Position numbers and translations under genes: made by a program. Below the pieces are notes generated by a model. It made no database searches and was not told the origin of the DNA. It was given only the letters and a program-made list of their open reading frames with translations. Shown here in pieces: positions 43,305 to 51,140 of a stretch of 64,000 bases of DNA. The first letter of the stretch is position 1, and each line of letters opens with the position of its first letter. Source of the stretch: Trebonia sp963734665 (GTDB lineage: Bacteria > Actinomycetota > Actinomycetes > Streptosporangiales > Streptosporangiaceae); NCBI GenBank assembly GCA_963734665.1, contig CAVTIR010000010.1, positions 744,001 through 808,000 on the forward strand, read 5' to 3'.

Positions 43305-43385
43305 ATCGCGGCCCGCCGCGGGCCTGCCCCCCGGATCGCTTTGCGTGCTTCCGAACGTGTGCTTGCTCCGCCCCCGCCGCCGCTA

Positions 43386-44101
43386 TTACCCGCGCGCGGA
43401 CGAGACGAGCGAGGCGAATACGACGACCGAGCTGAGGTAATGGCCGGTCGAGTAGTCGAAGGCGCCGCCGCAGGTGATGACCCTGAGCGCGGCATAATCG
43501 CTGGCGCCGTAGATGACGCTGGCCGGGTATTCGTCCTTGGCATATTCCCGCACGCCAGTGACGCGGAAGACCGCCGTGATTCCATCGGCCAGCGTCACGT
43601 CAATGTGATCGCCCGGCCTTAGCGCGCCGAGCCGGAAAAAGACCGCCGCCCCCCGGTAACTGTCCACGTGCCCTTCAATGACGGACGTCCCGATCTCGCC
43701 TGGCGTCACCGAATACTTGTACCAGGCGGCCTCGCTGGCTTGCGTGTTGAGGTTGGGCACCTGCATCGAGCCATCTTCGTTACGCCCCAGGTGGAGCAGA
43801 TTCGACCGCACTCCGATCGCGGGGATGGCGACGGACTCCGGCGGCGACTGGTGCAGCGACGGCCCCTTCGCGGTCACCGGGCCGATTTTCCCGGCGGCCG
43901 ACAGTGCGGGGCCGGCGCGTGCTGCTGCGCGAGCACCGCGACGAGGATGGCCACGGCGCCGCCGACGATTAGGGAGATCCCCGCGAACCCCGCCAGCCTG
44001 AACTTGGCACGGCCCCGCGGCGCCGGCTGGGGAGCGAACTGGCTGTCCGCAGGCCACGACATGACCACGCGGAACCCGGCAATGCGCGGCGCACTTCCCA
44101 T
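43386..44101 (-). pseudogene. Class F-like sortase, broken by a 1-nt frameshift
   Basis: The start is probably ATG 44101 (GGAAGG 9 nt upstream). The first frame encodes a cytoplasmic tail and one transmembrane helix (LAGFAGISLIVGGAVAILVA VLAQQ) and hits a stop at 43874. The shifted frame continues as ALSAAGKIGPVTAKGPSLH into the catalytic domain: IPAIGVRSNLLHLG, EGHVDSYRGAAVFFRL (catalytic His) and RVITCGGAFD (catalytic Cys). One extra G near 43905 restores the frame (APAPALSAAGKIG). It is divergent from a candidate sortase substrate. Confidence 0.85.
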
Positions 44102-44363
44102 ATATGCCGTGCCTTCCCTATGCCTTCCGCAGGGCCTGCTACTCGCGTAGCCTAATCTCCTAGTGGGGAACACGCCATTGCCCGCTCGCGCCGTCCGCGG
44201 GCGGAGCCATAAATGGTCGTCTAAGGGGTTGTCTCGCGTGCCGGGAAATGCGCTGGTCAGCGCCGTCTGCTGGCCGCTTGATGACCCGCGCGCTCTTTCG
44301 CCGCTTGCCTTGACGGTTGATCCTCTCTGGCGGGGAAATGCATTATTCGCAGAGCTGTCTCCC

Positions 44364-44452
44364 CCCGGGGGGGACGACCCCCGTACCCATCGACGTCCGC
44401 CCGGGCGGGCCTGATCGCAAAAGGCGCGACCTTATCAGGCCCGCCCGCGCGA
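44364..44452 (+). repeat. Copy of the dispersed GC-rich two-hairpin element
   Basis: GGGGGGGACGACCCCC is followed by GTACCC and ATCGACGTCC, then the hairpin arms GGGCGGGCCTGAT and ATCAGGCCCGCCC around CGCAAAAGGCGCG. This copy is almost identical to the one at 4316-4402. It lies in the divergent sortase/substrate promoter region, 84 bp before the substrate ATG. The rest of 44102-44535 shows nothing recognisable. Confidence 0.8.
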
Positions 44453-44535
44453 CAAGAACTGCGGCAGTGATTTCCCGGGAGCGAGGAACTCGCAGTGAAA
44501 AGCGAATTTATCGGACACGCATTCGAGGATGGTTC

Positions 44536-45156
44536 ATGAAGATGCGCCTGACCAAGCCCAGTGCGGCACAGGGTGCGTGGCTGATCGCGGGCCGCTCGGC
44601 TGCCGGGGCGGTGCTCCTCGCGTTGGCGGTGTCGGCCTGCACCGGGGGCGGCTCGTCGGTGCCCTCGGTCTTCACCCCGACACCGCCAACGAGCGGGCAG
44701 GGATCCTCGGCGGGCCACCCGGGCACTCGCGCCCCGTCGCCGGCGGGCGGGGACACGTCCACCAGGACGCCGGGCGCGGGCACGTCGGGCTCCGCGCACG
44801 CGCGCACGACGCCGACGGCGCACGCGAGCACGTCGGGCTCCCCGCGCGCGTCGGCCCCGGCGTCATCGAAGCCGCCCGCGACGACTGCTCCGTCCGCTTC
44901 TCCGTCCGCCGTTTCGTCCTCCGCCCCGGTGACGCACACCTCCGCTCCGGTGGCCCCGGCGTACCCCACGACGGCACCGGAGACCGGCGGCGGTGGCACG
45001 GCGGGCCTACAGGACGGCATGCTGTTCGGCGTCGGCGGCCTGGCTGTCCTCGCCGGCCTCGGCAGCCTCGCCTACCGCAGGCGCCTGGCCCGCAAACTGG
45101 GCGGCAACGACCCGGCCCCCCGAGACCCGGCAGACCGGGAGTCAGCCGACCGCTAG
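44536..45156 (+). CDS. Candidate sortase-anchored surface lipoprotein, Ser/Thr/Pro-rich
   Basis: 206 residues from ATG 44536 with GAGGATGG upstream. The N-terminal signal peptide has lipobox-like AVSAC. The mature region (to ~155) is an extended Ser/Thr/Ala/Pro stalk. The C-terminus resembles a cell-wall sorting signal: APETGGGG, then a hydrophobic stretch (MLFGVGGLAVLAGLGSLAY), then RRRLARK. PETG differs from LPxTG at the first positions but keeps the x-T-G core. Its divergence from a sortase gene supports the pairing. Confidence 0.75.
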   Translation: MKMRLTKPSAAQGAWLIAGRSAAGAVLLALAVSACTGGGSSVPSVFTPTPPTSGQGSSAGHPGTRAPSPAGGDTSTRTPGAGTSGSAHARTTPTAHASTSGSPRASAPASSKPPATTAPSASPSAVSSSAPVTHTSAPVAPAYPTTAPETGGGGTAGLQDGMLFGVGGLAVLAGLGSLAYRRRLARKLGGNDPAPRDPADRESADR

Positions 45157-45330
45157 CCAGCCCCCGCAAGTCCCCAAACCCCCACCTGCATCACGGCCCC
45201 CTAGAACTGTTTCCACGTTAGCCGTGGCCGCGGGAAACGGGCAGAGAGCACCTTCGGTCACAGAGGTACCTCGAGTACCCGCGGCAGGTCTACGAGCGGA
45301 CCCGTAAGGCTTCGTGCGGACGGGTCCCGG

Positions 45331-45347
45331 ATACCCTGCCAGGGTAT
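45331..45347 (+). promoter_or_regulatory. CsoR operator
   Basis: ATACCCTG-C-CAGGGTAT, a perfect 17-bp palindrome. CsoR operators typically have the form ATACCC...GGGTAT. It ends 33 bp before csoR ATG 45381, as expected for autorepression relieved by Cu(I). Confidence 0.7.
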
Positions 45348-45380
45348 GGTATTGTGATCGTGAGTCACTGGGGGTGGGAC

Positions 45381-45662
45381 ATGTACGGGTACACGCCAGA
45401 GAAGGACAGGTACCTGACGCGGCTGCGCAGGATTGAGGGCCAGGTTCGGGGCCTGCAGAAGATGGTCGAGGACGACAAGTACTGCATCGACATCCTGACC
45501 CAGGTGTCCGCGGTCACGAGCGCGCTGCAGTCGGTGGCGCTCGGCCTGCTTGAGGACCACCTCGGGCACTGCGTGGCCCAGGCGACCGCGGAGGGCGGTG
45601 ACGTCGCCGCCGCGAAGGTCCGCGAGGCGTCCGAGGCGATCGCCCGCCTCGTGAAGTCCTAG
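45381..45662 (+). CDS. csoR: CsoR-family copper-sensing repressor
   Basis: 93 residues from ATG 45381 (GGGGGTGGGAC just upstream). It is an all-helical DUF156 protein starting YTPEKDRYLTRLRRIEGQVR. Cys35, His60 and Cys64 match the Cu(I) ligands Cys36, His61 and Cys65 of M. tuberculosis CsoR. A CsoR-like palindrome lies in its promoter. No copper exporter or chaperone is adjacent, so targets other than itself lie elsewhere. Confidence 0.9.
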   Translation: MYGYTPEKDRYLTRLRRIEGQVRGLQKMVEDDKYCIDILTQVSAVTSALQSVALGLLEDHLGHCVAQATAEGGDVAAAKVREASEAIARLVKS

Positions 45663-45832
45663 CGGCCTCGCCATACAACGTCGCGGCCGTCCCGCTTGGC
45701 GCGTCCGGCCTGCTCAACCCATGATCGCGGCCGCTGCGATGGCATTCAGCTCGGTCTTCGTGGCACGCGAAGCCTGCGCCTGCGCGGCTTCGCCGCGCGC
45801 CCCGGTAAGCCGGGCCCGTCAGCTAACGACGG

Positions 45833-46276
45833 TTAGCGCCGGCGGGCCAGCCGGGTCAGCCGGAGGAAGACCAGCCCGAGGATCACGACCGGGATCAGCA
45901 AGCCGACGGCGTGGCTGTGGCCGTGGCCGCCAAGCACACCGCCGGCGACGATCGCCGCGACGGCGAAGGCGGTGATGACGCGTGCTACCGGCAGGCCGCC
46001 CCAGGGCCGCACGTCGTCGGGGCCGAACGCCGGGTCCGCCATAGGGGCAGCGGCCAGCGGGGCGGGAGACGTGTCCTGGCTCGGCAGGTCGGTGAACAGC
46101 CCGGCGAGGTGGGCCCCGGTCCGAGCCTGCAGCGCGCGCCCGGACCGTTCGTCGAACTCGTCCTGCGTGAGCCGTCCGGCTTGGAAGTGCTCGCTCAGCT
46201 CGGCAACCGCCCGATCGCGGTCGGCGTCCGACGCCCGGATGTCACCGCGCGGGAAGCTCCTGGTCTCCGTGTCCAT
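45833..46276 (-). CDS. DUF1707 (SHOCT-like) membrane protein
   Basis: 147 residues. The N-terminal DUF1707 domain is clear: IRASDADRDRAVAELSEHFQ, AGRLTQDEFDERSGRALQAR then LAGLFTDLPS. Two hydrophobic helices follow (about 97-115 and 122-140), with a His-rich loop (GGHGHSHA) between. The protein ends in basic residues. DUF1707 proteins are abundant in actinomycetes and mostly uncharacterised. Confidence 0.88.
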   Translation of the reverse strand: MDTETRSFPRGDIRASDADRDRAVAELSEHFQAGRLTQDEFDERSGRALQARTGAHLAGLFTDLPSQDTSPAPLAAAPMADPAFGPDDVRPWGGLPVARVITAFAVAAIVAGGVLGGHGHSHAVGLLIPVVILGLVFLRLTRLARRR

Positions 46277-46503
46277 GGCAGATGTCCCCTCGCCGTTACC
46301 TGGTCAAATAGCTGGCACTTGACCAACACTACGGACCGGACGGCGGCGTGCCATCAGCCAGAGAGCTGATTTCGGGACTACACCCACAGGTGGACGGGAT
46401 GAGGGTCAAATACCCATTTATCATGATTTATCCACCGGAACATTCACCACGGCCCGACCAATCGTCCAGGGCCCGCGACCGCCCGGCAAGTAATATTCCT
46501 CCC

Positions 46504-47916
46504 ATGCCCCGCACCTCCGCCTCGTCCAGCCCTGTGCCGACCAGACCCGTTCGCCTGACCGGGTGGGGCCGCATCGCGCCCACGCGGGCTGACCTGGCGG
46601 CCCCGGCGAGCGACGCGGAGGCCGTGGCGCTGCTCCGCTACCTCGCGGAACCGCCCACGAGCAAGAGCGGCACCGCGATCCCGCGCGGCCTCGGCCGCAG
46701 CTACAACAACGCGGCGCAGTCCGCAGGCGGCATCGTCATCTCGACCAGCAGGCTGAACAACATCATCAGCCTCGACCAGGCCACCGGCATCGTGGTCGCG
46801 GAGGCGGGCGTCTCGCTTGAGCAGCTCATGGTCGCCGGGCTGCCGCACGGCTGGTTCGTCCCTGTCTCCCCTGGCACCCGTCAGGTGACGGTCGGCGGTG
46901 CGATCGCGGCGGACGTCCATGGCAAGAACCACCACGTGGCCGGGTCGTTCGCCAACCACGTCACCAGCTTCGACATCCTCTTCCCGAGCGCCGAGCAGAC
47001 CCAGCCGCACACCGTCACCAGGGAATCTGACCCGGAGCTGTTCTGGGCGACGGCAGGCGGCATGGGCCTGACAGGCTTCATCACGCGGGCCACCATCCAG
47101 CTCAAGCGGGTCGAGAGCTCCCTCGTCAAGGTCGACACGGTCAAGACCAAAGACATCGACGAGACCATGGCCGTGCTCGCCGAGCACGACAAGAAGTACG
47201 GCTACACGGTCGCCTGGTCGGACGACCTCGCGACGGGCAGGCGCCTCGGCCGGTCGATCATCACGAGCGGCGACTTCGCGGCACTCAGCGACCTAGACGG
47301 CAGGGACCACCTGGAACGCTTCGCCTTCGAACCGCGCGCCAGGCTCGGCACGCCGAAAGCCTTCCCGCCGGGCCTGATGAACCGGTACTCGATCCGCCTC
47401 GCCAACGCGGCCTGGTACCTCAAGGCCCCGAAGCACCGCGAGCACGAACTCCAGACGATCAGCCAGTTCTTCCACCCGCTCGACGGAATCAGGAACTGGA
47501 ACCGCGCCTACGGCCCCGGCGGCTTTCGCCAGTACCAGTACGTCGTGCCGTTCGGCGCCGAGGCGGCCGTCAGGAGAAGCTTCGAGATGATCAGCGCACA
47601 CCGCGCCCCAAGCTTCGTCACGGTGCTTAAGCGGTTCGGCAGGGGAGACCCGGGCATGCTGTCCTTCCCGGGCGAAGGCTGGACGCTCGCCCTGGACTTC
47701 CCGGCCCGCACTCGCGGCCTCGGCCCGCTCCTCGACGAGCTCGACAAACTGGTCGTCGCGCAAGGCGGCCGCGTCTACCTGGCCAAGGACTCCCGGGTGA
47801 GCGCGGCGACCCTGGAGGAGATGTACCCGCGACTGCCCGAATTCCGCAAGCTCCGCGCCGTCTTGGATCCCGCGGGCATTCTGGCCTCCGACCTCTCTCG
47901 CCGCCTCAACTTGTAA
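46504..47916 (+). CDS. dprE1: DprE1-type decaprenylphosphoryl-beta-D-ribose 2'-oxidase
   Basis: 470 residues from ATG 46504; the frame is open further upstream but not family-like. The FAD-binding VAO fold is seen as TAIPRGLGRSYNNAAQ, VSPGTRQVTVGGAIAADVHG then KNHHVAGSF, the DprE1-typical HGKNHH motif. The enzyme starts epimerisation of decaprenylphosphoryl ribose to arabinose for arabinan synthesis. At the position of the benzothiazinone-targeted Cys387 (motif GWNxCVDFP in M. tuberculosis) this protein has Ala396 (GWTLALDFP). DprE2 is not adjacent. Confidence 0.88.
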   Translation: MPRTSASSSPVPTRPVRLTGWGRIAPTRADLAAPASDAEAVALLRYLAEPPTSKSGTAIPRGLGRSYNNAAQSAGGIVISTSRLNNIISLDQATGIVVAEAGVSLEQLMVAGLPHGWFVPVSPGTRQVTVGGAIAADVHGKNHHVAGSFANHVTSFDILFPSAEQTQPHTVTRESDPELFWATAGGMGLTGFITRATIQLKRVESSLVKVDTVKTKDIDETMAVLAEHDKKYGYTVAWSDDLATGRRLGRSIITSGDFAALSDLDGRDHLERFAFEPRARLGTPKAFPPGLMNRYSIRLANAAWYLKAPKHREHELQTISQFFHPLDGIRNWNRAYGPGGFRQYQYVVPFGAEAAVRRSFEMISAHRAPSFVTVLKRFGRGDPGMLSFPGEGWTLALDFPARTRGLGPLLDELDKLVVAQGGRVYLAKDSRVSAATLEEMYPRLPEFRKLRAVLDPAGILASDLSRRLNL

Positions 47917-47982
47917 GAGCAAGACTCAAAATCAAGAAGATCATCCCGAACGAGTGCGGCATCCTCGCCACCCGCCACCCTC

Positions 47983-48127
47983 CTCCCGGCCCTGGAAGTA
48001 GTCCGGGCCGGGAATTTCACTCAAGCAGGTTTTCTCCCGGCCCTGGAAGCCCCGGGCCGGGAATCTCACTCAAGCAGGCCTTCTCCCGGCCCTGGAAGCC
48101 TTGAGCCGGGAATCTCACTCAAGCAGG
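47983..48127 (-). repeat. Three tandem ~50-bp hairpin units at a gene 3' end
   Basis: Units start at 47983, 48034 and 48083. Each contains CCCGGCCC-TGGAAG-GGGCCGGG-type arms followed by CACTCAAGCAGG. The last unit overlaps the stop and final codons of the gene at 48115 (LLE-stop on the minus strand), so the upstream units are duplicated copies of the gene's terminus plus its terminator hairpin. In the third unit the stem is partly degraded (TTGAGCCGGG). Confidence 0.85.
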
Positions 48128-49173
48128 TGAGGGTTCTCGCTCGGGTCGTCGTCCTCGTCGCGGACGGACAGATCGCTGATCGCCTGGTTGGTCATTGCGA
48201 CGATGGCCTCCACGTCGAGCTTCAGGCCTTCCACCATGTCGATCTCGATGATGCTCTCATCGGTGCTCGCCACCAGGTCACGGATCTTCGGATCGACCTC
48301 GATAAGCCGCTTGAGCAGCTCCTCGTCCCGCCTGGCGGCATCGGCGGACTCAAGCCGGCTGGCAACTGTCTCCAGCCTGTCGATCCGGTGGTTGACCTGG
48401 CTGGTGCCCCGCGCCAGGTAGCGTTCCTGCGCCTTCATCTTGGCTTCGACCGCAGGGTGGAACCGCTCGCCGCCGGGCACGAACTGCTTGGGGACGATCT
48501 CCTTGAGGTTGAAGCGCACGTCGGAGATCTTCGCCAGGCCCTCGGCGATCTTCCACAGCAGCTCGGGTACCTCTGCCTCCACCCGGTCGGTGTCGACGAC
48601 CCGGTCCCGCATGGACTCGGCACGGTAGATCCGGTTCGCGGCGCCCACGGCCCGCAGCCAGGCGGTCAGCGCGTCCTCGTCGAAATCGACCCGCGGCCGG
48701 ACGTACCACCGGTGGAAGATCCGCCCCGCGTACATCACGTGGTACCCGGTGAGATCGCTGACCGGCGGCAGCGGAATGAGCCCGCCGGCGAGGGCGGGCT
48801 TGCCCCGCTTCGACGCGGCAGAGACCGCCGCGGCGAAGGCCGCGTCCGCTAGGCCCAGCGCGAAGAACACCGCGAACGTGACGGCGCCGTTGAAGACTCC
48901 GGCGATGATCGACGTGCTGACGAGCACCACGGCCACCCAGGTGAGCAGGGTGGCGATCGCCGGTGATCGGGGCGGACGCGGTACTTCAGGCCGAGGATCC
49001 CTGAAGCGGACCAGCCCGTCATAGGCGGGCGCCGCTCCCTGACCGTGGAACGGGCGCGCGCGTAGCTCCTCCTGCACCGCGTTTGGTACCTGAGGGTCGA
49101 TCACGATCGCAGCCGGGTCGAAGGCGTCCCTCTCGCGCGGGCGAATGCCGTATCGGAAGCCAAACCCAGACAT
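48115..49173 (-). CDS. Two-helix membrane protein with C-terminal coiled coil (paralog A)
   Basis: 352 residues from ATG 49173. The N-terminal part has DPAAIVIDPQVPNAVQEEL. Two hydrophobic helices follow (about residues 75-115), then a long helical region with heptad-like charged patterns (VNHRIDRLETVASRLESADA). No enzymatic motif was recognised. It shares layout and segments with the next gene upstream: PELLWKIAEGLAKISDVRFN here and PERLWDIAERLARLAEVRAR there. Likely a recent operon-internal duplication with unknown role. Confidence 0.75.
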   Translation of the reverse strand: MSGFGFRYGIRPRERDAFDPAAIVIDPQVPNAVQEELRARPFHGQGAAPAYDGLVRFRDPRPEVPRPPRSPAIATLLTWVAVVLVSTSIIAGVFNGAVTFAVFFALGLADAAFAAAVSAASKRGKPALAGGLIPLPPVSDLTGYHVMYAGRIFHRWYVRPRVDFDEDALTAWLRAVGAANRIYRAESMRDRVVDTDRVEAEVPELLWKIAEGLAKISDVRFNLKEIVPKQFVPGGERFHPAVEAKMKAQERYLARGTSQVNHRIDRLETVASRLESADAARRDEELLKRLIEVDPKIRDLVASTDESIIEIDMVEGLKLDVEAIVAMTNQAISDLSVRDEDDDPSENPHLLE

Positions 49174-49351
49174 TTTTCTTATATCACCTACCCAAGCAGG
49201 GGCCGTGTCCCTCACCAGCCCCGGGATGCTCTCCCTGAACATGAGATGTCCAAAAAAGGTATGAAGCATTCCGCTACGTCAGTTGCAAACGATTCCGGGG
49301 TAGGCGGTCGGCGCGCTGGCGGCCTTGGTCGTCGCCGGCGCTTAACGCCGG

Positions 49352-50332
49352 CTAGGCGTTGTCTGTGTCTTCGTCGGCAGGCTCGTCCGCTGGCAGAGCC
49401 AGGCCCAGGGCCGCCTCGTTGGCCTGCTCGATCGCCTGCCTGGCCTGCTCGATGACGGCCGTCGCGTCATCGGCGAGCCGCCGCGAGAGGTCGGCGTCCG
49501 TGGCGGTGTCGCCTATCCCGGCGAGAAGGTCGGCGTGCGTGCCGTCAAGATCGTGCAGCTCCCGCACAATCGCCTCCTTGCGCGTCGCCAGGTCGGCGGC
49601 CTCAACGAGGTCGGCGAAGTTCTCCAGGTCACCCACCCGCCGCGCCACATCGGAGAGGACGAGTTCCTGCGCCTGCCGCTGTCGGTTCACGACCGGAGCG
49701 ACGTCCGGGTCATCCGGGGTGACATCGCCCAGGATCTCCCGGTGCCGGGCGCGCACCTCGGCCAGCCGGGCGAGCCGCTCCGCGATGTCCCACAGACGCT
49801 CCGGCAACACCTCGGCGATCTGCACCGAGTCGATGTGCCCGGCGCTGACCACACTGGCACCCGCGATCCGGTTCCGCGCGTCGACCGCTTGCTTCCACAG
49901 TTGCCAGTGCTCGGCGTCGATATCGGTGCTCGGCACCACATAGTGGCGGTGCTGGGTGATCGGTGCGAGCGCCGCCGCGATCTCCGTGGCGCTCGGGCGG
50001 CCGGCCAGCGCGAGCGGGTAGCCGGTGGCGGCGAGCATGAGCATCACGAACGCGAACGGGAAATCGCCGGCCATCCCGCCGAGGATCGCGAAGACGAAGA
50101 ACAGCGCCGCGAGCACGGCGCACCCCTGGGTGCGGTTGACCGGCGGCGCCGGTGCGGGCACCGGGCCCCGGTAGGGGAACAGTTTCCCGCCCGACATGGC
50201 GAGAGCGTCCCGCATCTCCTTAGGCAGGCCGGGATCCACCACCAGCGTGGCGCTGTCGAGACGTGTGGCCGCCCGGCGCACAGCCTCGTCCTCGCTCCCC
50301 TGACGCGCGATCCGCGCGTCCGCACCGTCCAT
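49352..50332 (-). CDS. Two-helix membrane protein with C-terminal coiled coil (paralog B)
   Basis: 326 residues from ATG 50332. It starts with an Ala/Arg-rich region and the ATLVVDPGLPKEMRDAL motif that parallels paralog A. Two adjacent hydrophobic helices (GCAVLAALFFVFAILGGM, FAFVMLMLAATGYPLALAG) precede a mostly helical, acidic C-terminus ending EPADEDTDNA. Both paralogs lie on the same strand with 178 bp between. The function is unknown; a membrane-tethered scaffold is plausible. Confidence 0.72.
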   Translation of the reverse strand: MDGADARIARQGSEDEAVRRAATRLDSATLVVDPGLPKEMRDALAMSGGKLFPYRGPVPAPAPPVNRTQGCAVLAALFFVFAILGGMAGDFPFAFVMLMLAATGYPLALAGRPSATEIAAALAPITQHRHYVVPSTDIDAEHWQLWKQAVDARNRIAGASVVSAGHIDSVQIAEVLPERLWDIAERLARLAEVRARHREILGDVTPDDPDVAPVVNRQRQAQELVLSDVARRVGDLENFADLVEAADLATRKEAIVRELHDLDGTHADLLAGIGDTATDADLSRRLADDATAVIEQARQAIEQANEAALGLALPADEPADEDTDNA

Positions 50333-50410
50333 ACTCGACACCGCTGCCCCTGCGAGAGCTCCTCTTGGCAAAAAACCAGTCCTCCCATCCACGATAACCT
50401 TGCTAGGTAG

Positions 50411-50540
50411 CTACCAGGCCCAGTAGTTGTCGCCAGAGGTGCGCTGATCGGGTGTTTTTGTCCGGACAGGTCCGCCACGCAGGACGTACTTCTGGATTTT
50501 TCCGGTCGCCGTCTCGGGCGGGTCGGTGACGAAAGTGATC
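50411..50540 (-). pseudogene. 3' remnant of an AMP-forming acyl-CoA ligase
   Basis: On the minus strand, reading toward TAG at 50411, the sequence is ITFVTDPPETATGKIQKYVL then RGGPVRT and a short tail. PxTATGKIQKxVLR is the conserved C-terminal motif of acyl-CoA synthetases, including the catalytic Lys. Upstream the frame loses similarity within ~10 codons, and the MarR gene begins 64 bp further. Only the end of the ligase gene survives. Confidence 0.65.
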
Positions 50541-50604
50541 CTGCACACCCTCGACCTCGGCCGAGGAGACCTAGCCGGCCGGGCTCTCAAAGGGGCCAGG
50601 TGCG

Positions 50605-51060
50605 TCAGCCGATTGAGCCGGCTGGAGCCTTGGACAGGTTCGCGTAACAGGTGGCGAGTACCCCCCGCAGGGCCTTTGTCTGCGCGACGGACAGTCCGGT
50701 GAGCATGGTTGCTTCCAGGGAGCCGACCTCGTCGCGGCAGCGGTCGAGTAGGGCGCGGCCTTCGTCGGTGAGCGCGACGACCAGGCGTCGCCGGTCAGAC
50801 TGGTCGCGGTGCCGCTTGATGAGCGCGCGGTCCTCGAGCGCGGTGATCATGTCGGCCATCGACTGGGCGGTGACGAACGAGGACCTGGCCAGCTGCGCCG
50901 AGGACATGTCGGCGTGCCGTTCAAGCACGGTGAGCGCCGTGTACTGCGCGGCGGTCAGCCCTACCGGGCGGACGATCTCGTCTATCCGCGAGCGGACGGC
51001 GAGTTCGACCTGCTTGAGCATGTAGAGCAGCAGGGGCGGCGCAGCATCGGTACCCGGCAT
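50605..51060 (-). CDS. MarR-family regulator
   Basis: 151 residues. The winged helix is DMSSAQLARSSFVTAQSMAD, MITALEDRALIKRHRDQSDR and RRLVVALTDEG; the N-terminal helices (PLLLYMLKQVELAVRSRIDE) form the dimer interface. It lies just upstream of the acyl-CoA ligase remnant on the same strand, the usual place for a MarR controlling aromatic or fatty acid activation. It may be an orphan regulator now. Divergent promoters are not evident. Confidence 0.9.
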   Translation of the reverse strand: MPGTDAAPPLLLYMLKQVELAVRSRIDEIVRPVGLTAAQYTALTVLERHADMSSAQLARSSFVTAQSMADMITALEDRALIKRHRDQSDRRRLVVALTDEGRALLDRCRDEVGSLEATMLTGLSVAQTKALRGVLATCYANLSKAPAGSIG

Positions 51061-51140
51061 GTGCCGAGATTATCCGAAGCGCGCGCTGCCCTCGCCAAGA
51101 CCGAATCTCCCGCCGCGGTGAACGGAACCTTGCGCTGCGG

